Below, piece by piece: positions 1-8,006 of a stretch of 64,000 nt of DNA; position 1 is the first letter of the stretch; every line of letters begins with the position of its first letter. The notes below the pieces were generated by a model. That model ran no database searches, had not been told where the DNA came from, and was given only the letters and a program-made list of their open reading frames with translations. The translations under genes were made by a program, and so were the position numbers. The stretch comes from Bacteroidota bacterium (GTDB taxonomy: Bacteria > Bacteroidota > Bacteroidia > Bacteroidales > F082), in contig JAHJTC010000023.1 of the NCBI GenBank assembly GCA_018830105.1, forward strand, positions 1 to 64,000. The letters run 5' to 3'.

Positions 1-510
1 GAGCTACCCAACAAAACGATGGCAAAGCTTTATACCATTGTTAATAAAACGGTCGGGGCATCGAGCCCCTCCGTTTTAACCCAACAAAACTCAAACGCAG
101 CATTACCCATTATTAATAACAGATGAATCAAACAATGAATTTTTAACCTAAAAACTGTAAACAAATTTCAGGACGAGTCAACTGAATCGCTCCGTTCTCG
201 GGATTTAAGGGATTCAAAGATTCAAGGGTTTATGGGTTGTTTTTTAGTTTGTTTAGCCATGTGCGGCGGGGCTCCCCTACCGTTGTTCCTAAGTGATTGG
301 GGGCTGGGGGGCATATGGAGCTGTTTTAAAAAAAAATATACGTACACCGATAGCATCCCGGATGGCCAACAGGCGCCAGCAGGGGTCTGTTCAAAAAAAT
401 TGATTCAAATGGAACCTATACTCAAAAGATGTCGCAAATTTCCAATTTTAGCAAGTCGCGCGAAAATACTTTTGCATTGTAATTTGATTTCAAACTAAAA
501 AGTAGTAGCA
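1..510. other. gene-free left edge
   Basis: I see no convincing gene here. An open frame at 232-498 exists, but it lies across a GC-rich dispersed repeat (261-379) and its translation has low-complexity hydrophobic and basic content, so I do not call it. The stretch just upstream of the start at 511 is AT-rich and may hold the promoter of the next gene, but I found no exact TAnnTTTG box. Confidence 0.5.
261..379. repeat. dispersed intergenic repeat, copy 1
   Basis: The first half (GTGCGG, GGGGCTCCCC, then a G-rich run) matches the start of the repeats at 1904 and 2479. The second half, from about 320, starting with GAGCTGTTTTAAAA and running to CATCCCGGAT and GGCGCCA, matches 17707-17767 after the signalling island. 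The two halves occur in different order and spacing elsewhere, so this is a mosaic of short dispersed elements. No coding potential is apparent. Confidence 0.6.
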
Positions 511-870
511 ATGACAAAATTAATTTCATGGGTAGAAATCCCGGCAACAGATTTTGAACGGGCAGTAAGCTTTTATAAGTCAGTATTAAAGCTTGACTTG
601 CAAGTGCTTGATTTTGGTTCCGAGAAAATGGCTTGTTTTCCAAATGGTGAAGGTGCAATTTCTTATGCACCTGGTTTTAAACCAGGCAAAGATGGCGCTT
701 TAGTAAGCTTCAATGTAGAGCAGGATTTGGAAGCTGCCATTGAAAGAATTAAAGCAAACAAAGGAACAATTGTACAGCCCAAAACCAAGATTGAAGCGGA
801 AGGCAGGGGCTACTTTGCGCTGTTTATTGATAGTGAAGGTAACAAGCTTGGACTTTATGGCGATGAATAA
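511..870 (+). CDS. VOC-fold (glyoxalase/bleomycin-resistance superfamily) protein
   Basis: This is a 119-residue single-domain protein of the vicinal oxygen chelate superfamily. It has the typical opening W-x-E-I-P-A-T-D-F-E-R-A-x-x-F-Y (residues 7-22), which forms the first beta-alpha unit of a paired beta-alpha-beta-beta-beta fold, and a C-terminal FIDSEGNKLGLY stretch (about 105-116) that usually carries the metal-ligand glutamate position. Many members of this subgroup are annotated only as VOC family proteins with unknown substrate, so no reaction is assigned. No signal peptide is seen, so it is cytoplasmic. It appears monocistronic because a strong hairpin terminator follows its stop codon. 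The AraC regulator downstream is a separate transcription unit. Confidence 0.88.
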   Translation: MTKLISWVEIPATDFERAVSFYKSVLKLDLQVLDFGSEKMACFPNGEGAISYAPGFKPGKDGALVSFNVEQDLEAAIERIKANKGTIVQPKTKIEAEGRGYFALFIDSEGNKLGLYGDE

Positions 871-879
871 TTGAATGGA

Positions 880-920
880 AAAAACTATGGTTTGGCAGCG
901 GCCAAACCATAGTTTTTATT
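880..920 (+). terminator. strong rho-independent terminator
   Basis: A perfect 17-bp stem (880-896 with 901-917), starting AAAAACTATGG, closes on the AGCG loop at 897-900. A-runs and T-runs lie on the two flanks, so it can work in both directions. It sits 10 nt after the stop of the VOC-fold gene. Confidence 0.85.
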
Positions 921-929
921 TCGATTCAC

Positions 930-937
930 TATATTTG
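930..937 (+). promoter_or_regulatory. Bacteroidota -7 promoter box (TATATTTG)
   Basis: An exact TAnnTTTG match lies 20 nt upstream of the AraC-family start at 957, giving a leader of roughly 12 nt. No convincing -33 TTG is visible at the right spacing, because that position is occupied by the preceding terminator. The call rests on the box and its position only. Confidence 0.4.
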
Positions 938-956
938 TATCCTGTACTGAATAAAA

Positions 957-1772
957 ATGACGTATTGTATTGCTAAACCCTCTTTGCCGTTGTCGAAGTT
1001 CATAAAAAATTACTGGACTATCGAAGACTGCATTCCCGCTTCTCGACATCATACACAACGAATCGTACCAAGTGGATTATTAGAGCTTATCTTTTACCTG
1101 GGCGATAAACCCGTTTCAAAAAATCATACCAGGTCGATCAGCGAAAATACTGTAATAACAGGCCATTTAAGCGATTATTACGATATTGACGTTTCCGGAA
1201 AACTTTCTCTGTTTTCCATTCTGTTTAAACCGCATGGCTTGAGTATGTTTTTTGACATTCCCCTCAATGAGCTTTACAATCAAAATGTTCCACTAAAGCA
1301 CTTATTCAAACATGATACTGTTGAACTTGAAAACAAATTATTTGAAGCACACTCATTTGCTGAGAGAATAAAACTTGTCGAGCGCTTTTTCCTAATGCTT
1401 CTCAATAAAAGCATGAGTAAAGATAATTTCAACAGGATTGAGCAGTGCATCGATATAATCAATCAAACACGGGGAGTGGTTGATATTAGTTTTCTGGCAT
1501 CAAAAGCATGTTATAGCCGAAAGCAATTTGAAAGAGTTTTTACACAATACGTTGGTTCCTCTCCCAAACAATTTTTAAAGACAATCCGATTTCAAAACAC
1601 CGTTGATGAAAAAGCCAAGCATAAGTCTGCAAATTTGACAGACCTAACTTATCGTTGCGGATATTTTGACCAATCGCACATGATAAACGACTTCAAAAAA
1701 TTGACCGGTCTTACGCCGAAACAGTATTTTGACACATGTGAACCCTACTCAGACTATTTTAACGGATATTAA
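957..1772 (+). CDS. AraC-family transcriptional regulator
   Basis: This is a 271-residue cytoplasmic regulator. Residues 1-140 form a sensor half of the type often labelled DUF6597 in Bacteroidota, with the opening KFIKNYWTIE and a later FKPHGLSMFF segment (about 82-91). Residues about 160-262 carry the two helix-turn-helix units of the AraC/XylS DNA-binding domain, shown by ISFLASKACYSRKQFERVF and by the signature GYFDQSHMINDFKKLTGLTPKQYF. The ligand cannot be told. It starts 20 nt after a good -7 box and has no co-directional neighbour close by. The target may be itself or the VOC gene, but that is guesswork. Confidence 0.9.
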   Translation: MTYCIAKPSLPLSKFIKNYWTIEDCIPASRHHTQRIVPSGLLELIFYLGDKPVSKNHTRSISENTVITGHLSDYYDIDVSGKLSLFSILFKPHGLSMFFDIPLNELYNQNVPLKHLFKHDTVELENKLFEAHSFAERIKLVERFFLMLLNKSMSKDNFNRIEQCIDIINQTRGVVDISFLASKACYSRKQFERVFTQYVGSSPKQFLKTIRFQNTVDEKAKHKSANLTDLTYRCGYFDQSHMINDFKKLTGLTPKQYFDTCEPYSDYFNGY

Positions 1773-1903
1773 AATGTTGTCCGGTTTATCTTACCCAGAG
1801 CTGCTGCGCTGATCCTTTCGCTTGGCAAATAACTCAAAATAGGTAGTTTTCTTTTGCAGGATAATTAGCCGATTGGGTTTTGGATCGAGCGATTAGCCGA
1901 GTT

Positions 1904-2128
1904 GATGGGTTTACTGTGCGGTGGGGCTCCCCTCCCGTTGTTCTTACGGGATTGGGGGCCGGGGGGCAAATGGGGCTGGACTGTAGTCCCGAATCGCTGC
2001 GCTTTTGGGATAGAGGATTAGCTTTTTATTTTTCTTCTAATAATGAGTAAGTAGCCAAAGCGTAATTAAAAGTGAATTATGAAATACTTTCCACGAGCGA
2101 AGGTCTTCGAGCGAAGCCGAGAAGCCGA
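1904..2128. repeat. 225-bp intergenic repeat, copy A
   Basis: Nearly identical to 2479-2702, with about ten differences over 225 positions by eye. It begins with the GGGTTTAC, GTGCGGTGGGG, GCTCCCC segment and continues through TAGTCCCGAATCGCTGCG and AGTAGCCAAAGCGTAATT to GGTCTTCGAGCGAAG. Both copies are gene-free. The 3' part contains near-palindromic CTTCGAGCGAAG, so it can form a hairpin. Confidence 0.85.
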
Positions 2129-2330
2129 CATTTAAGGTGCTCTCGACTCCGCTCGATCACCTTTGGTTTCGCTTAACATTTTTTTTCTAATAACGAAAAG
2201 TAGCCAAAGCGTAATTCAGTGTGAATTATGAAGTACTTTCCACGAGCGAAGGTCTTCGAGCGAAGGTCTTCGAGCGAGAAGCCGACATTTACGGTGCTTT
2301 CGGCTTCGCTCGATTACCTTTGGTTTTCCC
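2128..2330. repeat. partial repeat units with hairpin tail
   Basis: A second module follows copy A: ACATTTAAGGTG, then a CTCGACTCCGCTCG core, then CACCTTTGG. AAGGTG and CACCTT can pair. A shortened unit restarts at about 2181 with CTAATAACG and AGTAGCCAAAGCGTAATT, with GGTCTTCGAGCGA duplicated in tandem, and ends in a second, diverged tail (2285-2328). This reads as a mosaic of the same elements, not a gene. Confidence 0.65.
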
Positions 2331-2478
2331 AAAAAAATCATTTTCTCAATAAATAAACATTTAAACAAAACGATAGTTGTAGTGACCTATGAAAGTCTTT
2401 CCATGATCAGAGATCTTCGCGCGAAGCGGTGCATTGAGGGACGAATCGAGATGTCAAGAAGCCGATGTGTATGATTTA

Positions 2479-2702
2479 ATGGGTTTACCGTGCGGTGGGG
2501 CTCCCCTCCCGCTGTTCTCACGGGATTGTGGGCCGGGGGGCAAATGGGGCTGGACTGTAGTCCCGAATCGCTGCGCTTTTGGGATAGAGGATTAGCTTTT
2601 TATTTTTCTTCTAATAATGAGTAAGTAGCCAAAGCGTAATTCAGTGTGAATTATGAAATACTTTCCACGAGCGAAGGTCTTCGAGCGAAGCCGAGAAGCC
2701 GA
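2479..2702. repeat. 225-bp intergenic repeat, copy B
   Basis: Second copy of the 1904-2128 repeat. A truncated third start of the same element follows at 2703-2745 and breaks off after GGGGCTCCCC. Together they make most of the 1.4-kb gap between the AraC gene and the signalling island repetitive. Confidence 0.85.
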
Positions 2703-2745
2703 TGTGTATGATTTAATGGGTTTACCCGTGCCGTGGGGCTCCCCC

Positions 2746-3209
2746 TCTGACAACAATAGCGTTTAGGAATAGAATACAGGAATTCAATGCTTTAGCTATT
2801 TAAAAAAAACTCACGAGCGCTTGCATTTTATAACTTTTTTCTTATTTTTGATAATTATTAACCAAAGCCCCCCGATTCATGAGCCAATTTTTATGGCCAA
2901 AATTCTCAGTGAAAAGTTTCCGGACTGGCTCTTTTTGGAATGGAAGTTTAGACTCTTACAGTTGTGAGACTCGCTATGCTTCTGTGTTGGCTGTTTATAT
3001 GCAGCTTACGAGTATGACTAATGAAACACGATAAACTTTGTAAAATAATTTACAATGACCAAACTAAACCAAATGATAAGCTTAACACCAAAACCTTTTA
3101 TCATTTCAATGCTAACTGCCCAATTGACAAGTTTATTACAGTTACAATGTTTTAATGAAGTGCTCCAAATCGCTGGAGAGGACTATTTTAAACTGTCTGC
3201 CTAATCTGA
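2746..3209. other. gene-free leader of the signalling island
   Basis: No gene is seen. A TATTTTTG box at 2843-2850 matches the Bacteroidota -7 element but lies 360 nt before the first start codon. GAGCCA (2881-2886) can pair with TGGCTC (2926-2931), which is followed by five T, so a long-looped hairpin or attenuator is possible. Both signals are weak. Confidence 0.3.
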
Positions 3210-3368
3210 ATGACTATGAAAAATTCTATGCACACTGGCACTGTTTTACTTGTTGATGACAAATCAGAGCATATCCATTTGCTTTCTGAAATTCTATCGC
3301 AGCATGGCTATACAGTCGCTGCTGTAAAAACAGGAAATGAAGTTTTAGCATCCATTAAATCAGCCTAG
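3210..3368 (+). pseudogene. N-terminal half receiver cut off by an in-frame amber codon
   Basis: From ATG at 3210 a 52-codon frame encodes the first half of a CheY-like receiver: TVLLVDDKSE, with the paired acidic residues intact, and QHGYTVAAVKTGNE, the second strand and helix. It ends at TAG (3366-3368). The receiver then continues in the same frame as PDLVLLNTALPD in the following kinase reading frame, so one gene has been split by a single nonsense codon. In the downstream part the phosphoacceptor aspartate is asparagine (codon 3387-3389) and the conserved lysine is glutamine (3543-3545). The domain had therefore probably lost phosphotransfer before or along with the stop. Confidence 0.8.
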
Positions 3369-3374
3369 CCCGAT

Positions 3375-6300
3375 TTGGTGTTGCTCAACACAGCACTTCC
3401 TGATAGAGATAGTAATGAAATTTGCTATACACTAAAAAGTCAGGATGCGACCAAAGATATCCCTGTAATTTTTATCAGTGCCCGGCATAAAGTTTCTGAT
3501 AAAATAAAAGCTTTTGCTGCAGGAGGAGTGGGCTATCTTACTCAACCGTTAATAGCAGAAGAGGTTTTGGCAATCGTAGAAACGCATTTAAAATCAATGC
3601 GTATGTGGAAAGAGCTGGAACAGAAGTTGACTGAATTACAAACAAACAATATTAAACTTTCAGATGAGATAGCCGAACGCGAAAAGGTTGAAAAGGAAAT
3701 CAAAGAAGCCAAAGTACAAGCCGAAGAAAGCGAAGAAAAATACCGGACAATGTATAATAATGCTCCATTATCTTATCAATCGCTGGATGAAAACGGGTGC
3801 TTTCTGGATATTAATCCCATGTGGTTAAAAACGCTTGGCTATGAAAGAGATGAAGTAATTGGTAAATGGTACGGTGATTTTTTACATCCCGATTATGTTG
3901 AGCACTTCAAAATAAATTTCCCGGCCTTCAAAAAACGCGGCTATATTTCTGACGTTCAGTTTAAACTAAGACGAAAAGATAAAACTTTTATTTATGTTTC
4001 GTTTGAAGGCTGTGTTGGCTATACCCCCGAAGGAAAATTCAAACAAACTTATTGTGTTTTTAAAGATATTACAGAACAAAAAGCACTTGAAAAAGATTTA
4101 ATCAAAGCCAAAGAAAAAGCCGAAGAAAGCGAATTGTTTTACCGCCAAACATTCGAAAAATCAGCAGTGGGTGTAGCACACGTTAAGCCCGATGGACATT
4201 TTATTAAACTCAATGAATCATTTTGTGAATTATTAGGGTACACGCAAGAAGAATTACTTGCAATGAATTTCGCGGACCTAACATTTCCAGATGATTTAAA
4301 GAAAGAAGAGTTGTTTATCGAAAAAATAATAAATAATGAAATCAACACCTATAACATCGAAAAAAGATACATCCATAAAGAGGGACATACTATTTGGATA
4401 AGCCTTTATTCCAGTGCGGTAAGAGACAATAATAATCAGTTGCTATTTGCCATTGCCTCCATTTTTGATATTTCAGACCAAATAAAACTGCAAACCGAAG
4501 TAATTGCCGCCAAAGAACAAGCCGAAGAAAGCGAAGAAAGATTTAATCTGGCAATGCAAGCATCAAGTGATGGCATTTTCGACTGGAACCTTGAAACCAA
4601 TGAGATCTATTACTCTCCCGGGTGGAAAAAAATGCTGGGATATGAGGAGTATGAGCTTCCGAATGATTTTTCGATTTGGGAAAATACTACCGACCCGGAG
4701 GATGTGAAAAAATCATGGGAACTCCAGCAGAAGGTCATTACAAAGCAAATCGATCGATTTGTAATGGAGTTTAAAATGAAACATAAAGATGGACATTGGG
4801 TTGATATCCTATCAAGGGCAGAAGCTATTTTTAATGAGGATGGAAAAGCAGTTAGATTTATTGGAACCCACACCGATATCACTGAACGCAAGCGGGCGGG
4901 AGAAAAATTGAGAAACTTATCAGAAATGCAATCGATTATTTTGAGAATTGCCTCAGAATATATCAATATGCCTCAAGAACTTGTAGATAAATCCATCAAT
5001 TATTCCTTAAAAGAAATTGGAGAATTTGTTCGGGTTGACAGAGCATATATTTTTGAATATGATTGGGTAAAAAATGTGTGTAATAACACCTTTGAGTGGT
5101 GTAATGAAGGTATAAGTCCTGAGATAGATAATTTACAGAATGTCCCGAACGAAGCTATTGATTACTGGGTTGAATCCCATAAAAATGGCAAGGTAATGAG
5201 TATTGAGGATGTAATGCAATTGCCACCGGATGACGGAGTAAGGCAAATCCTCGAACCGCAAGGCGTAAAAAGTGTTCTTGCACTTCCGATGATGGAACAG
5301 GATAAATGTATTGGGTTTATCGGATTTGATGCTGTAAGAAAAATTCATAAATATTCAGAGCAAGAAAAGACATTACTGAAAATTTTTTCTGAAATGTTGG
5401 TCAATATCGGCATCAGAAAAGAGCTTGAAAAAAACCTGGTTCAAGCCAAAGAAAAAGCCGAAGCAAGCGAAAATCGCTTCAGACAGGTAAGCGAAACAGC
5501 ACAGGAATTGATTTGGGAGGTGGATTACAAAGGCCTCTATACTTATGTAAGCTCGGTAATAGAATCTTTAATAGGTTATACGCCTGATGAAGTTGTTGGC
5601 AAGAAATATTTTTACGATTTATTTATCCCTGAAAAAAGGGAAGAATACAAGCAAGCGGCTTTTGAAATCTTTGCACAGAGAGAAGCTGTTAGAAATTTTG
5701 AAAATACGATGATACACAAGAATGGGCAAGTGGTGATTGTTAAAACCGCCGGAAGCCCCATTTTTGATGATGAAGGAAATTTCATAGGCTATCGCGGGAT
5801 TGATGAAGATATTACAGAACGCAAGCAAGCAGAGAAAGCATTGCAAAAAAGCAATCAGCAACTCGAATCTTTGCTTTCGATAAGCCAAAAAATCACATCA
5901 ACCATTGATCACGACATAATCATGCAAATGATTGTGGACAATGCCATCAGGCTCGTGGGGCTCGACACTGGCGCAGTTTACCTGAAAAACGATGATGAAA
6001 CCGTCAGACTTTCAGTTACAACACCGGATCTACCCATTAATTTCCCTGATGATTTAAGAAATGCTCATCTAAAGCATCATCCCCATTTGAAAAAAGCATT
6101 GCGAACCGGCAAGCATGTATTGATTAAGGATGCATTATTAGCTAAATTGACAGCTGAGGAGAAGACAATTGTTGACCTGAGAAAGCTCAGAACAATTCTT
6201 TACCAGCCAATTATGTTAAGGGGAAAACCCATTGGGGCATTGATTTTATCTTCCATTGAAACACCCCGGAATTCTACAACTGATGACCTCAAAATGCTTC

Positions 6301-8006
6301 AGGCATTTGCGAATCAGGCAGCACATATCATCGACAATGTCACTAATTATACAAGTTTAAAGAAATATACACATGAACTGGAACAGCAGATAAAACAAAG
6401 GGAAAAAGCAGAGCAGGAACTTATCCATGCCAAAGAAAAAGCCGAAGAAAGCGAAAAAAAATTGATTGAGGCTCAGAAATTATCACATGTTGGTAGTTGG
6501 GAGTATTTTATTGATAATGATACCGTTAACTGGTCAAAAGAATTGTTTAATATTTTTGAACGACCTACTGATTTAGCTGTGCCAAAATATTCGGAACAAC
6601 AATCATTTTACACAAAAGAAAGTTTTGCAAAACTTGATAAAGCAGTTCAGAATTGTATCCGGCATGAAATTCCTTATGAGATAGAATTGGATATTATAAC
6701 ATCAAGTGGTTCTGTAAAGCAAATAATTTCAAAAGGAAATGTTATAAAAGAAAAGAATAAAATAATCGGTTGTCACGGAACAGCTCAGGATATTACAGAA
6801 AGAAAAAATATTGAAAGAGCATTGATTAAAGCCAAAGAAAAAGCCGAAGAAAGCGACCGGCTAAAGACTGCTTTCCTTGCCAATATGAGCCACGAAATTC
6901 GCACCCCCATGAATGGAATAATGGGGTTTACGGAACTGTTGCTTGAACCCGATTTGAGCAGCGAGGAAAAAGTAGAATACATTAGCATTGTACACCAGAG
7001 CGGGCAGCGCATGCTGAACACCGTGAACGACCTTGTGGAAATTTCAAAAATTGAAGCCGGAATAGTTGCCGTGGAACTAGAAGAGGTGGATGTTCAGCGG
7101 CGTCTTGATGAGCTTATCCGTTTTTTTAATCCCGAAGCCGCGAAAAAGGGGTTGAAAATAACTTTGAAAAATAAAGCATTAAATACGGCTACAATAATTA
7201 AAACCGATCAAATTAAACTGGATTCCATTTTTACCAACCTTATAAAAAATGCGATAAAATACACCAGTTCGGGAGGCATACAAGTGGGATGGCTGCAAAA
7301 AGAACACTTTTTTGAGTTTTATGTAAAAGATACAGGAATCGGGATTCCAAAACACAGGCAGGAAGCTATTTTTGAGCGGTTTGTGCAGGCTGATATTGCC
7401 GATAAAATGGCATACCAGGGCACAGGTTTAGGCTTGTCAATCTCCAAAGCCTATATAGAGATGCTGGGTGGTAAAATCTGGGTTGAAAGCGATCCCGATG
7501 GAATATCGGGAGGGAAAGGCGCTGTATTTTATTTTACTTTGCCTACAGAAGCAATAAGCCCTAAAAAGGTTGAACAAATCATGGAGCCGATTATTGAGAA
7601 AGATGCCACAAAGGATAAAAGATTAAAAATTCTAGTTGCCGAAGATGATGAAGCCAGTTATATGCACCTCTCCATTATTTTAGAGAAGGTTTCCAGCGAA
7701 ATCCTGCACGCTTCCAACGGAACAGAAGCTGTTGAGCTTGTGCAGTCAAATCCGGATATCGATGTCATTCTTATGGACATTAGAATGCCTGGTATTGATG
7801 GCTATGAAGCAAGTCGTAAAATCAGGGAATTTAATAAAGAAGTGGTCATTATTGCACAAACAGCCTATGCCCTTTCGGGCGACAGAGAAAAAACGCTGGC
7901 TGCAGGATGCAACGATTATATTGCCAAACCAGTGAAAAAACAAGATTTGCTGGCATTGATAAGAAAACATACAGTTCATAAAACCACAAACCTATACAGC
8001 GGATGA
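3375..8006 (+). CDS. giant soluble hybrid histidine kinase (multi PAS/GAF)
   Basis: The kinase has 1543 residues counted from a TTG after the amber codon at 3366; the original start was probably 3210. Order by residue: second half of a degenerate receiver (1-70), PAS (120-235), PAS (253-372), PAS (387-505), GAF (515-685), PAS (700-816), GAF (820-990), PAS (1027-1143), HisKA with SHEIRTPMNG (His about 1173), HATPase with N box (NLIKNAIKY), DTGIGIP and GTGLGLS (about 1275-1393), and a C-terminal receiver (1416-1535) with Asp about 1468 in LMDIRMPG. No membrane span is visible, so it should be a cytosolic sensor. Ligands of the PAS/GAF domains are unknown. Successive sensor domains are joined by nearly identical AKEKAEESE helices. 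Its stop overlaps the next kinase by 4 nt, indicating translational coupling. If the amber blocks expression, translation must restart internally. Confidence 0.85.
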   Translation: MVLLNTALPDRDSNEICYTLKSQDATKDIPVIFISARHKVSDKIKAFAAGGVGYLTQPLIAEEVLAIVETHLKSMRMWKELEQKLTELQTNNIKLSDEIAEREKVEKEIKEAKVQAEESEEKYRTMYNNAPLSYQSLDENGCFLDINPMWLKTLGYERDEVIGKWYGDFLHPDYVEHFKINFPAFKKRGYISDVQFKLRRKDKTFIYVSFEGCVGYTPEGKFKQTYCVFKDITEQKALEKDLIKAKEKAEESELFYRQTFEKSAVGVAHVKPDGHFIKLNESFCELLGYTQEELLAMNFADLTFPDDLKKEELFIEKIINNEINTYNIEKRYIHKEGHTIWISLYSSAVRDNNNQLLFAIASIFDISDQIKLQTEVIAAKEQAEESEERFNLAMQASSDGIFDWNLETNEIYYSPGWKKMLGYEEYELPNDFSIWENTTDPEDVKKSWELQQKVITKQIDRFVMEFKMKHKDGHWVDILSRAEAIFNEDGKAVRFIGTHTDITERKRAGEKLRNLSEMQSIILRIASEYINMPQELVDKSINYSLKEIGEFVRVDRAYIFEYDWVKNVCNNTFEWCNEGISPEIDNLQNVPNEAIDYWVESHKNGKVMSIEDVMQLPPDDGVRQILEPQGVKSVLALPMMEQDKCIGFIGFDAVRKIHKYSEQEKTLLKIFSEMLVNIGIRKELEKNLVQAKEKAEASENRFRQVSETAQELIWEVDYKGLYTYVSSVIESLIGYTPDEVVGKKYFYDLFIPEKREEYKQAAFEIFAQREAVRNFENTMIHKNGQVVIVKTAGSPIFDDEGNFIGYRGIDEDITERKQAEKALQKSNQQLESLLSISQKITSTIDHDIIMQMIVDNAIRLVGLDTGAVYLKNDDETVRLSVTTPDLPINFPDDLRNAHLKHHPHLKKALRTGKHVLIKDALLAKLTAEEKTIVDLRKLRTILYQPIMLRGKPIGALILSSIETPRNSTTDDLKMLQAFANQAAHIIDNVTNYTSLKKYTHELEQQIKQREKAEQELIHAKEKAEESEKKLIEAQKLSHVGSWEYFIDNDTVNWSKELFNIFERPTDLAVPKYSEQQSFYTKESFAKLDKAVQNCIRHEIPYEIELDIITSSGSVKQIISKGNVIKEKNKIIGCHGTAQDITERKNIERALIKAKEKAEESDRLKTAFLANMSHEIRTPMNGIMGFTELLLEPDLSSEEKVEYISIVHQSGQRMLNTVNDLVEISKIEAGIVAVELEEVDVQRRLDELIRFFNPEAAKKGLKITLKNKALNTATIIKTDQIKLDSIFTNLIKNAIKYTSSGGIQVGWLQKEHFFEFYVKDTGIGIPKHRQEAIFERFVQADIADKMAYQGTGLGLSISKAYIEMLGGKIWVESDPDGISGGKGAVFYFTLPTEAISPKKVEQIMEPIIEKDATKDKRLKILVAEDDEASYMHLSIILEKVSSEILHASNGTEAVELVQSNPDIDVILMDIRMPGIDGYEASRKIREFNKEVVIIAQTAYALSGDREKTLAAGCNDYIAKPVKKQDLLALIRKHTVHKTTNLYSG

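Noticed and set aside
232..498. An 88-codon open frame near the left edge
   Set aside because: It runs through a dispersed GC-rich repeat, has atypical composition and no supporting start signal.
1904..2702. A CRISPR array or insertion sequence
   Set aside because: The units are too few, long and unevenly spaced for CRISPR, and there is no transposase frame or terminal inverted repeat.
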